NCBI RefSeq assembly: GCF_014874095.1
Contig: NZ_JADBEB010000001.1
Coordinates: forward strand, 8,556,001 to 8,620,000
Source of the DNA: Plantactinospora soyae
Lineage (GTDB): Bacteria > Actinomycetota > Actinomycetes > Mycobacteriales > Micromonosporaceae
Direction of reading: 5' to 3'
Length of the DNA: 64,000 nucleotides
Shown here: piece after piece, positions 8,125-16,461 of the stretch
Layout of the letters: every line of letters begins with the position of its first letter
Numbering within the stretch: position 1 is the stretch's first letter
The notes under the pieces: generated by a model
Databases searched by the model: none
Told to the model about the DNA's origin: nothing
What the model saw: the letters and a program-made list of their open reading frames with translations, nothing else
Translations under genes and position numbers: made by a program

Positions 8125-10105
8125 CGTCCGCCGGACCCGGCACCTCGGTCAGCACCGGAAGGGTGACGGTCGTCCAGTCGTACGCGGCGGGCGCGTCCGG
8201 GACCGCGTCCCGGTACATCATCCGGTGGCCGAGCCGGTCGACGATGCCCAGCAGGCCGATCGGGGCGCGGGACCCGGGCGGCCACGGCGCGTCCAGTTGC
8301 GGCATCTCGAACGGACGCGCGTTGAACGCCTCCTCGGCGACCAGCAGTTTCAGCCAGTCCCGGGTCCGGGCGCCGGGCATCGGCGGCTGACCGTGCGGCA
8401 GGGCGAACCAGATCGGCCGTCCGGCCGAGGCGGCGGCGGTGCCGCCCGCCGCGACCACGTCCCCGGCGAACAGGTCGGTGTGCACCCGGTACCGCTCGGT
8501 CAGGTCGAGCAGCGCGCAGTACAGCGGCCGGTCGGTGCCGTTGTGGATCCGGACGAAGGCCCTCGGCGGAACCGGGCGGCCCGCCACGTACCGGTACCGC
8601 AGCCGGACCGCGCCGTCCGCGTCCGCGCGCAGACCCGGCCGGTGCAGCGGCACCACCGCGTCGCCGGGGCGGGTGGGCACCAGTTCCACGCTCACCCCGC
8701 CGGCCAGCCCGGAGCGCGGGTTGCTGAGCCCCCGCACCTGGCGCCAGCGCGCGACGTGTTCCAGCGCCCGGACCACGGGCCCGACCGGGTCGCCGTCGGC
8801 TGCGCCGATGTCGCCGGTCAGCGCCGTCCCGTCGGTGCTGAGCACCCGGATCCGGCCCGGGGCGGGGGTCGCCACCCGCAGTTGCGGTGCCGCCTCGGAC
8901 CCGGCGGGATCGACGACCCGCAGGTGCGGCGACGGCCCGCCGGCCGGTCCGGCGACGGCCAGTGCGGCGGCCAGCCGGTCCGCGAGCCCCGGATCGTCGT
9001 CCGGGCCGCCACCGACGGCCACCGTGGTACGCGGCAGCGGCACCGAGCTGACCACGACCGGGTACTGGCGTTCCGGATGGGGTCGCCAGCCGATCGGCGC
9101 GACGATGCTTCGTTCGGTCAGTACCTCGGTGACCCGCGCCTCGCGGACCGGCACCATCCCGTGCGCGGCGACCCGGAGCGCGCCCTCCGGGTCGACGCTG
9201 GGCAGTCCGTGGCAGACGCCGGCGTCCATCTCCCAACCGTCCCTAACGAACCGCATGGTCATGCTCGCCCCGCCGGCCCGGACCTGGCCGCCCAGGAACG
9301 GTTGGTCGGCCAGCGTTCCGTTGACCGGAAACAACTGCGGCACCTGGTGGGCCACCTGGTTCTCCACCTCGCACCGGGCCGCCGTGAGCAGTTCCCGGTA
9401 CGTCGCTCCGGGGCCGAGCCGACCGGCCGCGGTCAGCAGTGCCGCCGTGAACACCCCTCGGGGCTCGCCGTAGTGCAGCAGCTCGACGGCCTGCTCGTCG
9501 TGCCGGCAGGCGGCCAGCGCGACATGGTCCTCCCGGCCGGCGTAGACGCCCACGGTGCCGTCGGCCGTCCGGGTCACCACCTCCGGCAGCAGCAGGTCCA
9601 TCGCCGGTGGCTCGTTGAGCCGGGGTACCGAACGGGTCGCCAGCCCGAACCGGTTCGCGCCGCCGGAGTGGCAGGAGTCCAGCACCAGCAGTACGTGCGC
9701 GCCGGCGGCGGCGACCTCGTCGGTGAGGACCGCGATCTCCTTGTCGTACAGGTCGGGTACGTCGCCGTGCCGGCTGTCCACACAGAGCACGGTCTGCAAC
9801 TCGCCACGCGACTCCAGGTGCCACGCCGAGCGCCACACCGGGGCGTACGAGCCGTGCCCGCTGAACCAGAACAGCGCCGTGTCGCCCTTGCCCGCCCTGC
9901 CGAGATGCGAGCGGAATTCGTCGATCACCGCCGCCCGGGTCGCCTTTTCGTCGCACAACTGACTGATCACCGGCGTGATCCCCGGATCGATCCGGTGCCG
10001 CAGGAATTCCGCCACCGCGAAGACGTCATTCCGACATCCGGCCAATGGTGTCGCCACGTCGCGGTATTTGTCGATGCCGACCAGCAGTGCGTACAGGACG
10101 GGCAT
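8102..10105 (-). CDS. Caspase-like peptidase C14 family protein
   Basis: 667 aa from ATG 10105, chosen because the caspase fold begins at MPVLYALLVGIDKYRD and GAGGG lies just upstream; a longer in-frame start at 10201 would only add non-conserved residues. The p20-like domain has the catalytic His in FSGHGSY (H84) and the catalytic Cys in VLDSCHSGG (C145), so it should be active. Residues beyond about 280 form a long beta-rich tail with no family I can name. It lies 10 nt downstream of the cyclase-like gene and forms an operon with it. Bacterial metacaspase-like proteases of this group cleave proteins during stress or programmed death. It faces the CHAT protease gene head-on and overlaps it by 23 bp. 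Confidence 0.88.
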   Translation of the reverse strand: MPVLYALLVGIDKYRDVATPLAGCRNDVFAVAEFLRHRIDPGITPVISQLCDEKATRAAVIDEFRSHLGRAGKGDTALFWFSGHGSYAPVWRSAWHLESRGELQTVLCVDSRHGDVPDLYDKEIAVLTDEVAAAGAHVLLVLDSCHSGGANRFGLATRSVPRLNEPPAMDLLLPEVVTRTADGTVGVYAGREDHVALAACRHDEQAVELLHYGEPRGVFTAALLTAAGRLGPGATYRELLTAARCEVENQVAHQVPQLFPVNGTLADQPFLGGQVRAGGASMTMRFVRDGWEMDAGVCHGLPSVDPEGALRVAAHGMVPVREARVTEVLTERSIVAPIGWRPHPERQYPVVVSSVPLPRTTVAVGGGPDDDPGLADRLAAALAVAGPAGGPSPHLRVVDPAGSEAAPQLRVATPAPGRIRVLSTDGTALTGDIGAADGDPVGPVVRALEHVARWRQVRGLSNPRSGLAGGVSVELVPTRPGDAVVPLHRPGLRADADGAVRLRYRYVAGRPVPPRAFVRIHNGTDRPLYCALLDLTERYRVHTDLFAGDVVAAGGTAAASAGRPIWFALPHGQPPMPGARTRDWLKLLVAEEAFNARPFEMPQLDAPWPPGSRAPIGLLGIVDRLGHRMMYRDAVPDAPAAYDWTTVTLPVLTEVPGPADVTTDRGG

Positions 10106-10115
10106 GGCCACCCTC

Positions 10116-11522
10116 TCAGTGGGGTACGGCGCAGACGCGCAGCCAACTCCGGGCGACGAAATTCTTCTCCGGCAGTTCGACGGTGACGTCCGTATAGTCA
10201 TCCGCCGCCATCTGGCCGGGCAGGATGACGTCCTGATAGAGGAAGTCGGGGACCACCACCACGAATCCGCCCCCGGTGTGTGCGCGCAGCGCGGCGCGTA
10301 CGGGTGGCGAGTCGAGCAGCCGGTGGACCGCGATCGCCGAGGTGCCGACCCAGCCGTTCGGGGCCGGTTCGACCAGGCCCCGGTGCAGCGCCACCCGCAG
10401 CCGTACCCGGTCGTCGCCGAGTTCGGAGTTGGCCTGGGCCAGGGCGTGTCCCAGTCCGGTCAGGAACTCCGGGATGACCACGGACTCGTCGATCCCGGCC
10501 GGCAGGATGGCGAACTGCCCGTCGCCCTGCGGCTGTACGTCCACGGCCGACTCGTCGAGGCCGGCGGCACTGCGGGCGACGGCCAGCATCCGGACGAGGT
10601 GGTGCTGGATCCGCGCCGCCGAGGCGTTGCCGTGCCGGCTGTACCCCTCGACGTCGGCGGCGACGCAGAGTCGTACCGCCGCTGCCGTGGGCCGGCCGCC
10701 GCCCGCCTCCCACGGCGGGGCGCCGAGGGAGGCCCGTCCGGGGGCAGGGGTCCCGGTGCCGGACTCCGCCGACTCCGGCTCGGCCGGCTCTGGCTCGGCC
10801 GGGGGCAGCGGCTCGACGAACGGTACGGCGTCCCGCAGGTCACCCGGGATCGGATGGCGCCGCCCGCGCAGCGACCGCGCGACGTCGACGTGCACCGTGA
10901 TGGTGCCGGCCAGCGTGGCCGCCTCGGCGGGGGCCGCGAGCAGGGCGTGCAGGACGAGATTGCGCGGCACCGGGCGGTTCCCGTCCGGGTCGTAGTACAC
11001 CCAGCCGAAGCGGTGGCTCTGGGTGCCGGTGGGCCAGGGCCGGGCCTCCCCCGACCGGGGCAGCAGCCGGCCCAGCCAGTCCGGCCGGCCGGCACCCGCG
11101 CCGATGGTCCGGGCGGCGGTGTCCGAGGCCGCGAACATCCCCCGTGGCCCGTATCCCAGGCCGAGGGTGTCCGCGTCCATGTCGAGCCGGATCGCGAGGA
11201 TCCGGGGATCGGCCAGCCCCACCTGCAGGCGCGCGGTCGTGTAGCGGTGCCCGACCGGCAGTGCGGCGAGGTCGAACGCGAAGAGCACCCCGAAGTACCG
11301 CTCCCCGGTCGTACCGACCCGTCGGCGCAGTGGGGCGGGCAGATCACCGGCGGGTACCGGATAACTCAGCGGACGTCCACAGCGGACCGTTGCCGTCGGG
11401 TCCGCCCCCGACCCGGTCCCGCCCCGGCCGTCCGGCGGATACAGCGTGACCGAGGCGAGCAGGTCCGTCGGCCGGATCGCGGGTCGGTCAAGGTCCGTCG
11501 TCTCCACCTGGGGAGGGGCCAT
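10116..11522 (-). CDS. Protein with C-terminal nucleotide-cyclase homology domain
   Basis: 468 aa. The N-terminal half (about 1-240) is beta-rich and unrecognised. A Pro/Glu/Ser-rich linker (about 243-280) leads to a class III nucleotide-cyclase-like domain: a beta-1 metal motif ADVEGYS, then QGDGQFAI as the second Asp loop, then a GTSAIAVHRL helix as in cyclases. The two metal-binding Asp positions appear kept. The Lys that reads the base in adenylyl cyclases is not visible, so it may be inactive or use another nucleotide. ATG 11522 has GAGGAAG upstream. It is the first gene of the leftward operon with the caspase, so it may sense or make the signal that turns the caspase on. The fold call is fairly firm; the function is open. 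Confidence 0.7.
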   Translation of the reverse strand: MAPPQVETTDLDRPAIRPTDLLASVTLYPPDGRGGTGSGADPTATVRCGRPLSYPVPAGDLPAPLRRRVGTTGERYFGVLFAFDLAALPVGHRYTTARLQVGLADPRILAIRLDMDADTLGLGYGPRGMFAASDTAARTIGAGAGRPDWLGRLLPRSGEARPWPTGTQSHRFGWVYYDPDGNRPVPRNLVLHALLAAPAEAATLAGTITVHVDVARSLRGRRHPIPGDLRDAVPFVEPLPPAEPEPAEPESAESGTGTPAPGRASLGAPPWEAGGGRPTAAAVRLCVAADVEGYSRHGNASAARIQHHLVRMLAVARSAAGLDESAVDVQPQGDGQFAILPAGIDESVVIPEFLTGLGHALAQANSELGDDRVRLRVALHRGLVEPAPNGWVGTSAIAVHRLLDSPPVRAALRAHTGGGFVVVVPDFLYQDVILPGQMAADDYTDVTVELPEKNFVARSWLRVCAVPH

Positions 11523-11855
11523 GGCACCGCTTCCTCACTTCCGTGACGGGGTCCGGGAAATTGGCGTCGGCGCTGCACGGAGAAGCCTGGCACCGTCGGC
11601 GCCCGACCTTCAACAATCGAATGGCCACCCCGGGCGGCAGCACGGATGAGTAAGTCCAGAGATCGGATCGGTTCCGAAGAATTCGGTCGGTGGATAGAAC
11701 GCACCCAGCCGATATCTCATGCACCTTCAGCGCGTTGTGTCCGCCGCACCGGGTGCGGTATACCAAATTCGCCCCAGTTCCGGCGCCCCGCCTTTCTCCG
11801 ACCATCAGCCGATTCCGGTGCCGCCCACCGGTGACGAATTCGCAGAGGGAAGCCG
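11523..11855. other. Divergent promoter region between the caspase operon and the second CHAT-like operon
   Basis: This 333-bp spacer separates the leftward cyclase-caspase operon from the rightward CHAT-like operon and is lower in GC than the genes around it. Both start codons have good ribosome sites at its edges. One plausible rightward promoter is annotated separately. I see no open frame with normal codon use. Any factor binding here could control both arms at once. Confidence 0.5.
11735..11764 (+). promoter_or_regulatory. Candidate promoter of the second CHAT-like operon
   Basis: TTGTGT at 11735-11740 and TATACC at 11759-11764 are separated by 18 bp and lie about 90 bp before ATG 11856. 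The spacer carries the inverted bases CCGCACC-GGGTGCGG, which could be an operator. The match is visible; promoter activity is inferred. Confidence 0.4.
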
Positions 11856-14800
11856 ATGATCAATACTTCCGATCCCGACGAACGGATCCGACTGCTGCGG
11901 AGCACCTTGGCGAACGTGACCGGCACCGGCCGGATCGGACCGCTGATCGAACTGGGGCGGGCGCATTCGGACCGGTACGGACGCGACATCCAGCGTGGCC
12001 TGCCGAGCGCCGCCGACGACCTGGTCGCCGCCGTGGCGGCGTTGCGGGAGGCGCACGGGCTGCTCTCCGAACGCGATCCCTGGCGTCCCGGGATCGCCGC
12101 CATCCTCGCCCGGCTGATGGGCATCAGGTACATCACCAACCTCGGCTCGGCGGCCGACCGGGACGGCGCGATCGACCTCTTCACGGAGTCACTGGCCCAT
12201 CCGGACCTGTCCGCCGCCGACGTCGAGATGGGCCGGTACATGTGCGCGTCCCTGTTGCTGCTGCGGGCGACCCCCGAGCACCAGGAGCTGTTCAAGAGCG
12301 GCTCGCTCGACATCGCCACGGTCGTCGGCATGGTCTCCGCAATGGCCCAGGGCGAGGTGTCGGCGCGGCGACGGCAGGACCTCGACCTCGCCGCCACACT
12401 GGTCCAGCAGATGATCGACACCCCCTCGGTGGTGCCGCAACTCGGTCAGGTGGCGGGGGCCCTGATGACCCAGATCACCATGCTCCGCACCATCTGGGGC
12501 CTGGGTGGACCCGGTGGGAGCTTCGATCTCGCCGGCATGATGCAGACCGTCAACCAGGCCATGCGGGCCGCCCCACCGGGTTCGCCGGGGCACGACGAGA
12601 TCACCGCCATGCGGGCCGGGATGTTCGCGCAGGGCTTCGGTGGGCCGGGTGGGTCCGACTCGCTCGGCAACGCGATGCGACGGCTCATCGAGGAGCGGTC
12701 CGGCGTACGGATGATGCTTCCCGCCCTGGTCCAGGAGCTCGCCCGGCTCACCGGCGAGGGTGGTGAGCCCGGTGCCGGCGACACGTCCCGGATGGCCCGG
12801 CTGCTGGAACTGGACACCGACGGCGGGCTGCCGGACGCTACCGCCCTGCTGCTCGTCGACGCCACGCTGGCGGCCCTGGCCTACCGGCCGGCGGCCCCGG
12901 CCGACCGGGTGGTCGAACTGGCCAACGCCGTGGTCGGGGAGTCCGCCGAGGCGCCCGGCATCCGGGGTCGGCACCATCTGTTGGCCGCACTGGCCCTGAC
13001 GATGCGCGGGTACTGGGCCGGGCAGCCCGACGACCTGCGCAGCGCCGCCGGTCACCTCCGGGAGTCCGTGATGCTGCTGGCGCCCGGCCACCCGCTGGCC
13101 CCGGGCGCCCTGGGGCTGCTCGGCGTGCTGCTCGACGACCGGTACGTCCTGGGTGGACCCGCGACCGACCGGGTCGACGCCCGGCAGCTCGTCGAGCTGG
13201 CCGGCCGGATCCTCGACGCGCATCGGGGAACGGCAGGCCGGGACGCGGAACGGCTCGCGGTGGTACGCGGACTGCACTGCCTCGGTCAGATCGCCCGGGC
13301 CGTCCACGCCGGCGACCGGAGCGGCCTCGGCACCGCGACCGCCGCCCTCCGGGACGCGCTCGGTGCGGTGCCCGAGACGTACCCGTGGCACGGGCGGCTC
13401 GCCAGCGGTCTCGCCCTGGCCCACCTGGTCCTCGGCGGCACCGACGACCTGGCCCGGGGTGCCGACGTGCTGGCCACCGCCGCGCGGGCCGTGCCGGAGT
13501 ACCACACCGGCCGTCCCGGGCTCACGGCGCTGGCCGGGCTCGCGGCGCTGCCGGCCGCCCGGGCCGGTGCGTCGGACGCGGCGGCCCGCGCCGTCGACCT
13601 GCTGCGCGCGAGTCTCGACGCCGGCGGTCGGATCCCGATCGACCGCACCGTGCTGCTCGCCGCGCTCGGCGCCGCCCACCTGGTCCGGGCCTGCGCGCGT
13701 GACGCCGGCCCGGCGGAGACCGGCACCGGGCTCGACCTCGCCGTCCGCCATCTGGCGCAGGCCCGCGACCGGTCCGTCGCCCGCCCCACCTACCTCGCCC
13801 ATCCGGTGCTGCGCGACCTGGCCACGGCATACCGGCGGCGGGCCGACGCCGGTGCCGGCGGCCACGAGCAGGCTGCCCGGACCGGACTGGCCGCACTGCG
13901 CTCGGCCGGCGCGGCGGTGCCGATGGAGTCCGGCGTCGACCGGCGGCTGGCGCTGGCCCGGTCCGCGGCGACGTTCGGGCTGACCGTCGCGCACTGGTGC
14001 GCCGCCGACGGCTGGCCGGACGGGGCGGCCGAGGCGGCCGAGCTCTCCCGCGTCCTCACGGTGCTGGGCGCGACCACGGTCGCCGACGTACCGGACCGGT
14101 TGCACGACGCCGGACAGCCCGATCTCGGCCGCGAGTGGCGGCAGACCGAGGTCGGTCCGCTGGTGCCGGCCACGCTGCGCGAACTGTTCGACCTGTCGCC
14201 GCCCACCGCGCTCTACCGGCGGGTCCGGGAGGCCCTCGGCACCCCGGTGCTGCGGACACCGACGGTGGCGCAGACCGCCGCCGCGTTGCGTGCGGTCGAC
14301 GCGGACCTGCTGGGTTACCTGCTGCCGGCGGCGCCCGACCGGCCCGGCCGGCTGGTCTGGATCAGCGCGGCCGGCCGGGTCGGGATGCTGGCCGCGCCCG
14401 GCCTGACGGCCGCACCGGACGGCCCGGTCGCCCACCATCTGGCCGGCGGCGACGGCGACCGTCACCTGGCCGAGGTTTGCGACTGGGCCTGGCCCGCCGC
14501 CGTCGGGCCACTGCTGGACGCCATGCCGCAGCCCGCCGAGCGGGACGGCCCGGCGAAATTGGTCCTGGTACCGCACGGCACCCTCGGCCGGGTTCCGTGG
14601 CATGCCGCCCGCACCGCCGGGCCGACCGGGGAGCACCGGTACGCCAGCTCGGTGCTGACCATCGCCTACGCCGCCTCGGCGGGACAACTGGTCGGCGCCG
14701 CCGGACGCGAACCGCCACCGGTGACGGAGAACCCGGTCTTCCTGGTCAATCCCCTGGGTGACGACGGCGCGACGGCGTACGCGGTCCTGGCGCTGCGCCG

Positions 14801-15401
14801 GGTGCTGTATCCACGCTCGACCGGTCTCGGCCGGACCGGCGACCCGCAGGACCGGCCGGGTACCGCCGACAGTGTCGTCGAGACGCTGTCCCGGGGCGCC
14901 CGGACCGGTACCGGCGTCTCGATGCTCCAACTGCACTGCCGCGGGGTCCTCACCGCACCGCCGGCCGGCCCCTGGTGGGAGCTGGCCGGACCTCGGCCCG
15001 GTGAGCCGACGACGACGCTGCCGATGGGCCGGCTGCCCCGACGCCCGGCCAGCGAGGGCACCGGCGGCCTGGTCACGCTCTGCCTGGACAGCACCGACCT
15101 GCTCGGTGCGGAATACGACATCGCGTTCACCCCGGCCACCGCCCTGATCGCGGCCGGCGCGACCGGCGTCGCCGGATCGGGGTGGCTCGGCGGACCACCG
15201 GGGCATCGGGCGTTGCCGCCGATGTTCCACCACTTCCTGACCGATCGGCGGATGTCGCCTGTGGACGCGCTGCACGCGGCGTACCGGTGGTTGCTCGACC
15301 CGGACCGGAAGGTGCCCCCGCAGCTGGCGTCGGCGCTGCCCGAGCCGATCGAGGCGGTCGGGATCGGCGACTGGGCCCGCTTCCGCTACCAGGGCCGGTA
15401 G
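11856..15401 (+). CDS. TPR/CHAT-like protein with degenerate active site (pseudo-CHAT)
   Basis: 1181 aa. Residues 1 to about 800 are helical and repeat-like. The last 320 residues align by eye to the CHAT domain of the 4168-8124 protein: the PWHAAR motif, the His-Gly region and the Cys region are all in order. The catalytic His of CHG is Arg here (HCRG, R1029, codon 14940-14942). A Cys is kept (C1076, codon 15081-15083) but in a changed LCLDST context with a 2-residue insertion after it. Protease activity is therefore unlikely, and it may act as a regulator or decoy of the active CHAT. ATG 11856 has GAGGGA upstream. The His to Arg change is read directly; the regulatory role is inference. Confidence 0.85.
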   Translation: MINTSDPDERIRLLRSTLANVTGTGRIGPLIELGRAHSDRYGRDIQRGLPSAADDLVAAVAALREAHGLLSERDPWRPGIAAILARLMGIRYITNLGSAADRDGAIDLFTESLAHPDLSAADVEMGRYMCASLLLLRATPEHQELFKSGSLDIATVVGMVSAMAQGEVSARRRQDLDLAATLVQQMIDTPSVVPQLGQVAGALMTQITMLRTIWGLGGPGGSFDLAGMMQTVNQAMRAAPPGSPGHDEITAMRAGMFAQGFGGPGGSDSLGNAMRRLIEERSGVRMMLPALVQELARLTGEGGEPGAGDTSRMARLLELDTDGGLPDATALLLVDATLAALAYRPAAPADRVVELANAVVGESAEAPGIRGRHHLLAALALTMRGYWAGQPDDLRSAAGHLRESVMLLAPGHPLAPGALGLLGVLLDDRYVLGGPATDRVDARQLVELAGRILDAHRGTAGRDAERLAVVRGLHCLGQIARAVHAGDRSGLGTATAALRDALGAVPETYPWHGRLASGLALAHLVLGGTDDLARGADVLATAARAVPEYHTGRPGLTALAGLAALPAARAGASDAAARAVDLLRASLDAGGRIPIDRTVLLAALGAAHLVRACARDAGPAETGTGLDLAVRHLAQARDRSVARPTYLAHPVLRDLATAYRRRADAGAGGHEQAARTGLAALRSAGAAVPMESGVDRRLALARSAATFGLTVAHWCAADGWPDGAAEAAELSRVLTVLGATTVADVPDRLHDAGQPDLGREWRQTEVGPLVPATLRELFDLSPPTALYRRVREALGTPVLRTPTVAQTAAALRAVDADLLGYLLPAAPDRPGRLVWISAAGRVGMLAAPGLTAAPDGPVAHHLAGGDGDRHLAEVCDWAWPAAVGPLLDAMPQPAERDGPAKLVLVPHGTLGRVPWHAARTAGPTGEHRYASSVLTIAYAASAGQLVGAAGREPPPVTENPVFLVNPLGDDGATAYAVLALRRVLYPRSTGLGRTGDPQDRPGTADSVVETLSRGARTGTGVSMLQLHCRGVLTAPPAGPWWELAGPRPGEPTTTLPMGRLPRRPASEGTGGLVTLCLDSTDLLGAEYDIAFTPATALIAAGATGVAGSGWLGGPPGHRALPPMFHHFLTDRRMSPVDALHAAYRWLLDPDRKVPPQLASALPEPIEAVGIGDWARFRYQGR

Positions 15402-15408
15402 CCGGCCC
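15392..15408 (+). terminator. Hairpin around the stop codon of the pseudo-CHAT gene
   Basis: GGGCCGG and CCGGCCC form a perfect 7-bp stem whose 3-base loop is the TAG stop codon itself. No T-run follows. It may weaken readthrough or slow ribosomes; function is uncertain. Confidence 0.35.
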
Positions 15409-15462
15409 TGCGGACATCCGCGCGCGCCGTCGCCGTCGCGCCGCTGCCGTCCGACACCCGAC

Positions 15463-15494
15463 GGGCAGACCCCTTATTAGTACGTCATCTGCCC
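15463..15494. promoter_or_regulatory. Inverted repeat with AT-rich centre upstream of the HTH-like gene
   Basis: GGGCAGA (15463-15469) and TCTGCCC (15488-15494) are a perfect 7-bp inverted repeat. The 18-bp centre contains TTATTAGTAC, the most AT-rich patch nearby and a possible -10 region. It lies 43 bp before ATG 15538, so it is well placed to be an operator, perhaps for the HTH-like protein it precedes. This is inference from position. Confidence 0.35.
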
Positions 15495-15537
15495 CTCCGC
15501 ACCCTGCGACGCTCGGCCCAGCCGAGAGGAGAGTCGG

Positions 15538-16461
15538 ATGCATCCGTCGTCAGCGGCGACACCGTACGGACCACCGGTACCCTATGGACTGCTCGACACG
15601 GCCAGTGCCCGGTGGCGTCGGAGGCTAGCCGGCCCCGACAGCGACGAGCGGGCCCACTGGCGCACCAGAACGTGGTACTACCAGGCCGTCGCCGAGCTGT
15701 TCGCCGAACCCACCCCGGGCCGCTTCACCTGGCGGGACGTCGTCGCGGCGGTCCGGCCCCGGGGCAGCCGGAGCACCTTCTACGACGTCGCCGGCCGCAA
15801 GGCCAAGCACACCCTGGTCGAGGAGATGCTCGGCACCGGTACGTCGACGGCGACCCAACTCGCGCTCTGCTACCTGCGGACCGCCGCCGTGGACCAGCTC
15901 GTCGACGAGACGAAGGTCTGGTCGTACTGGCCGTACCGGCAGGGTTGGCTCGACCAGCTCCAGCCCGACTCCGACCCGGCGGCGGCCGAGTCACTGGTGT
16001 GCGTGCTGACCGAGTGGGCGATCCGGAATCCGGGCCTGGCCCAGGCGGTCGGGTACGCGCCACCGGTCTGCGCGGTCGAGGACCTCGTGCTGATCCGACG
16101 CGGCCGGATCAGTCCGAACCGCGCATTCGGCACCCTGACCGGTGCACTGCGCGCCGCCGCCGGCCCGCTCGGCGAGGTCCCCGGCGGGGTGCTGGCCTCG
16201 GTACGCGACGACCTCGGCACCGCACCGACCCGGACGGCCGTGCCCGACACCCTGCTCGTCGGCCTGGCGGAGCAGATCTACGGACTTCGCGAGGAGCTGC
16301 GTACCCTGCGGCCGGAGCAGGCCGGCACGATGCGTGAGCTGGCCACGGCGCTGGTCCGGGACGCGGCGGAACTGCTGGCCGAGGAGCCGGCCGAGGAGTC
16401 CGGCACGGATCTCCGGCGGCTGGATGCTGACCGCCCCGGCGCCGGGCGGCGGGCGCGATGA
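15538..16461 (+). CDS. Putative HTH-containing protein (TetR-like N-terminus)
   Basis: 307 aa. Around residues 60-85 the sequence RFTWRDVVAAVRP followed by GSRSTFYDVAG resembles the helix-turn-helix of TetR-type regulators (recognition helix with TFY). The rest is helical, with no family I can name; the last 40 residues are acidic and Ala-rich. ATG 15538 has GAGGAG upstream. Its stop overlaps the start of the next gene by four bases (ATGA), so the two are coupled. It could be the transcription factor of the pseudo-CHAT/caspase locus, with the inverted repeat at 15463-15494 as its site. DNA binding is a moderate-confidence guess. Confidence 0.6.
   Translation: MHPSSAATPYGPPVPYGLLDTASARWRRRLAGPDSDERAHWRTRTWYYQAVAELFAEPTPGRFTWRDVVAAVRPRGSRSTFYDVAGRKAKHTLVEEMLGTGTSTATQLALCYLRTAAVDQLVDETKVWSYWPYRQGWLDQLQPDSDPAAAESLVCVLTEWAIRNPGLAQAVGYAPPVCAVEDLVLIRRGRISPNRAFGTLTGALRAAAGPLGEVPGGVLASVRDDLGTAPTRTAVPDTLLVGLAEQIYGLREELRTLRPEQAGTMRELATALVRDAAELLAEEPAEESGTDLRRLDADRPGAGRRAR

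Noticed and set aside
12189-15275. Long minus-strand frame opposite the pseudo-CHAT gene
   Set aside because: Gly/Arg/Pro/His-rich low-complexity translation with no motifs, typical of an antisense shadow.
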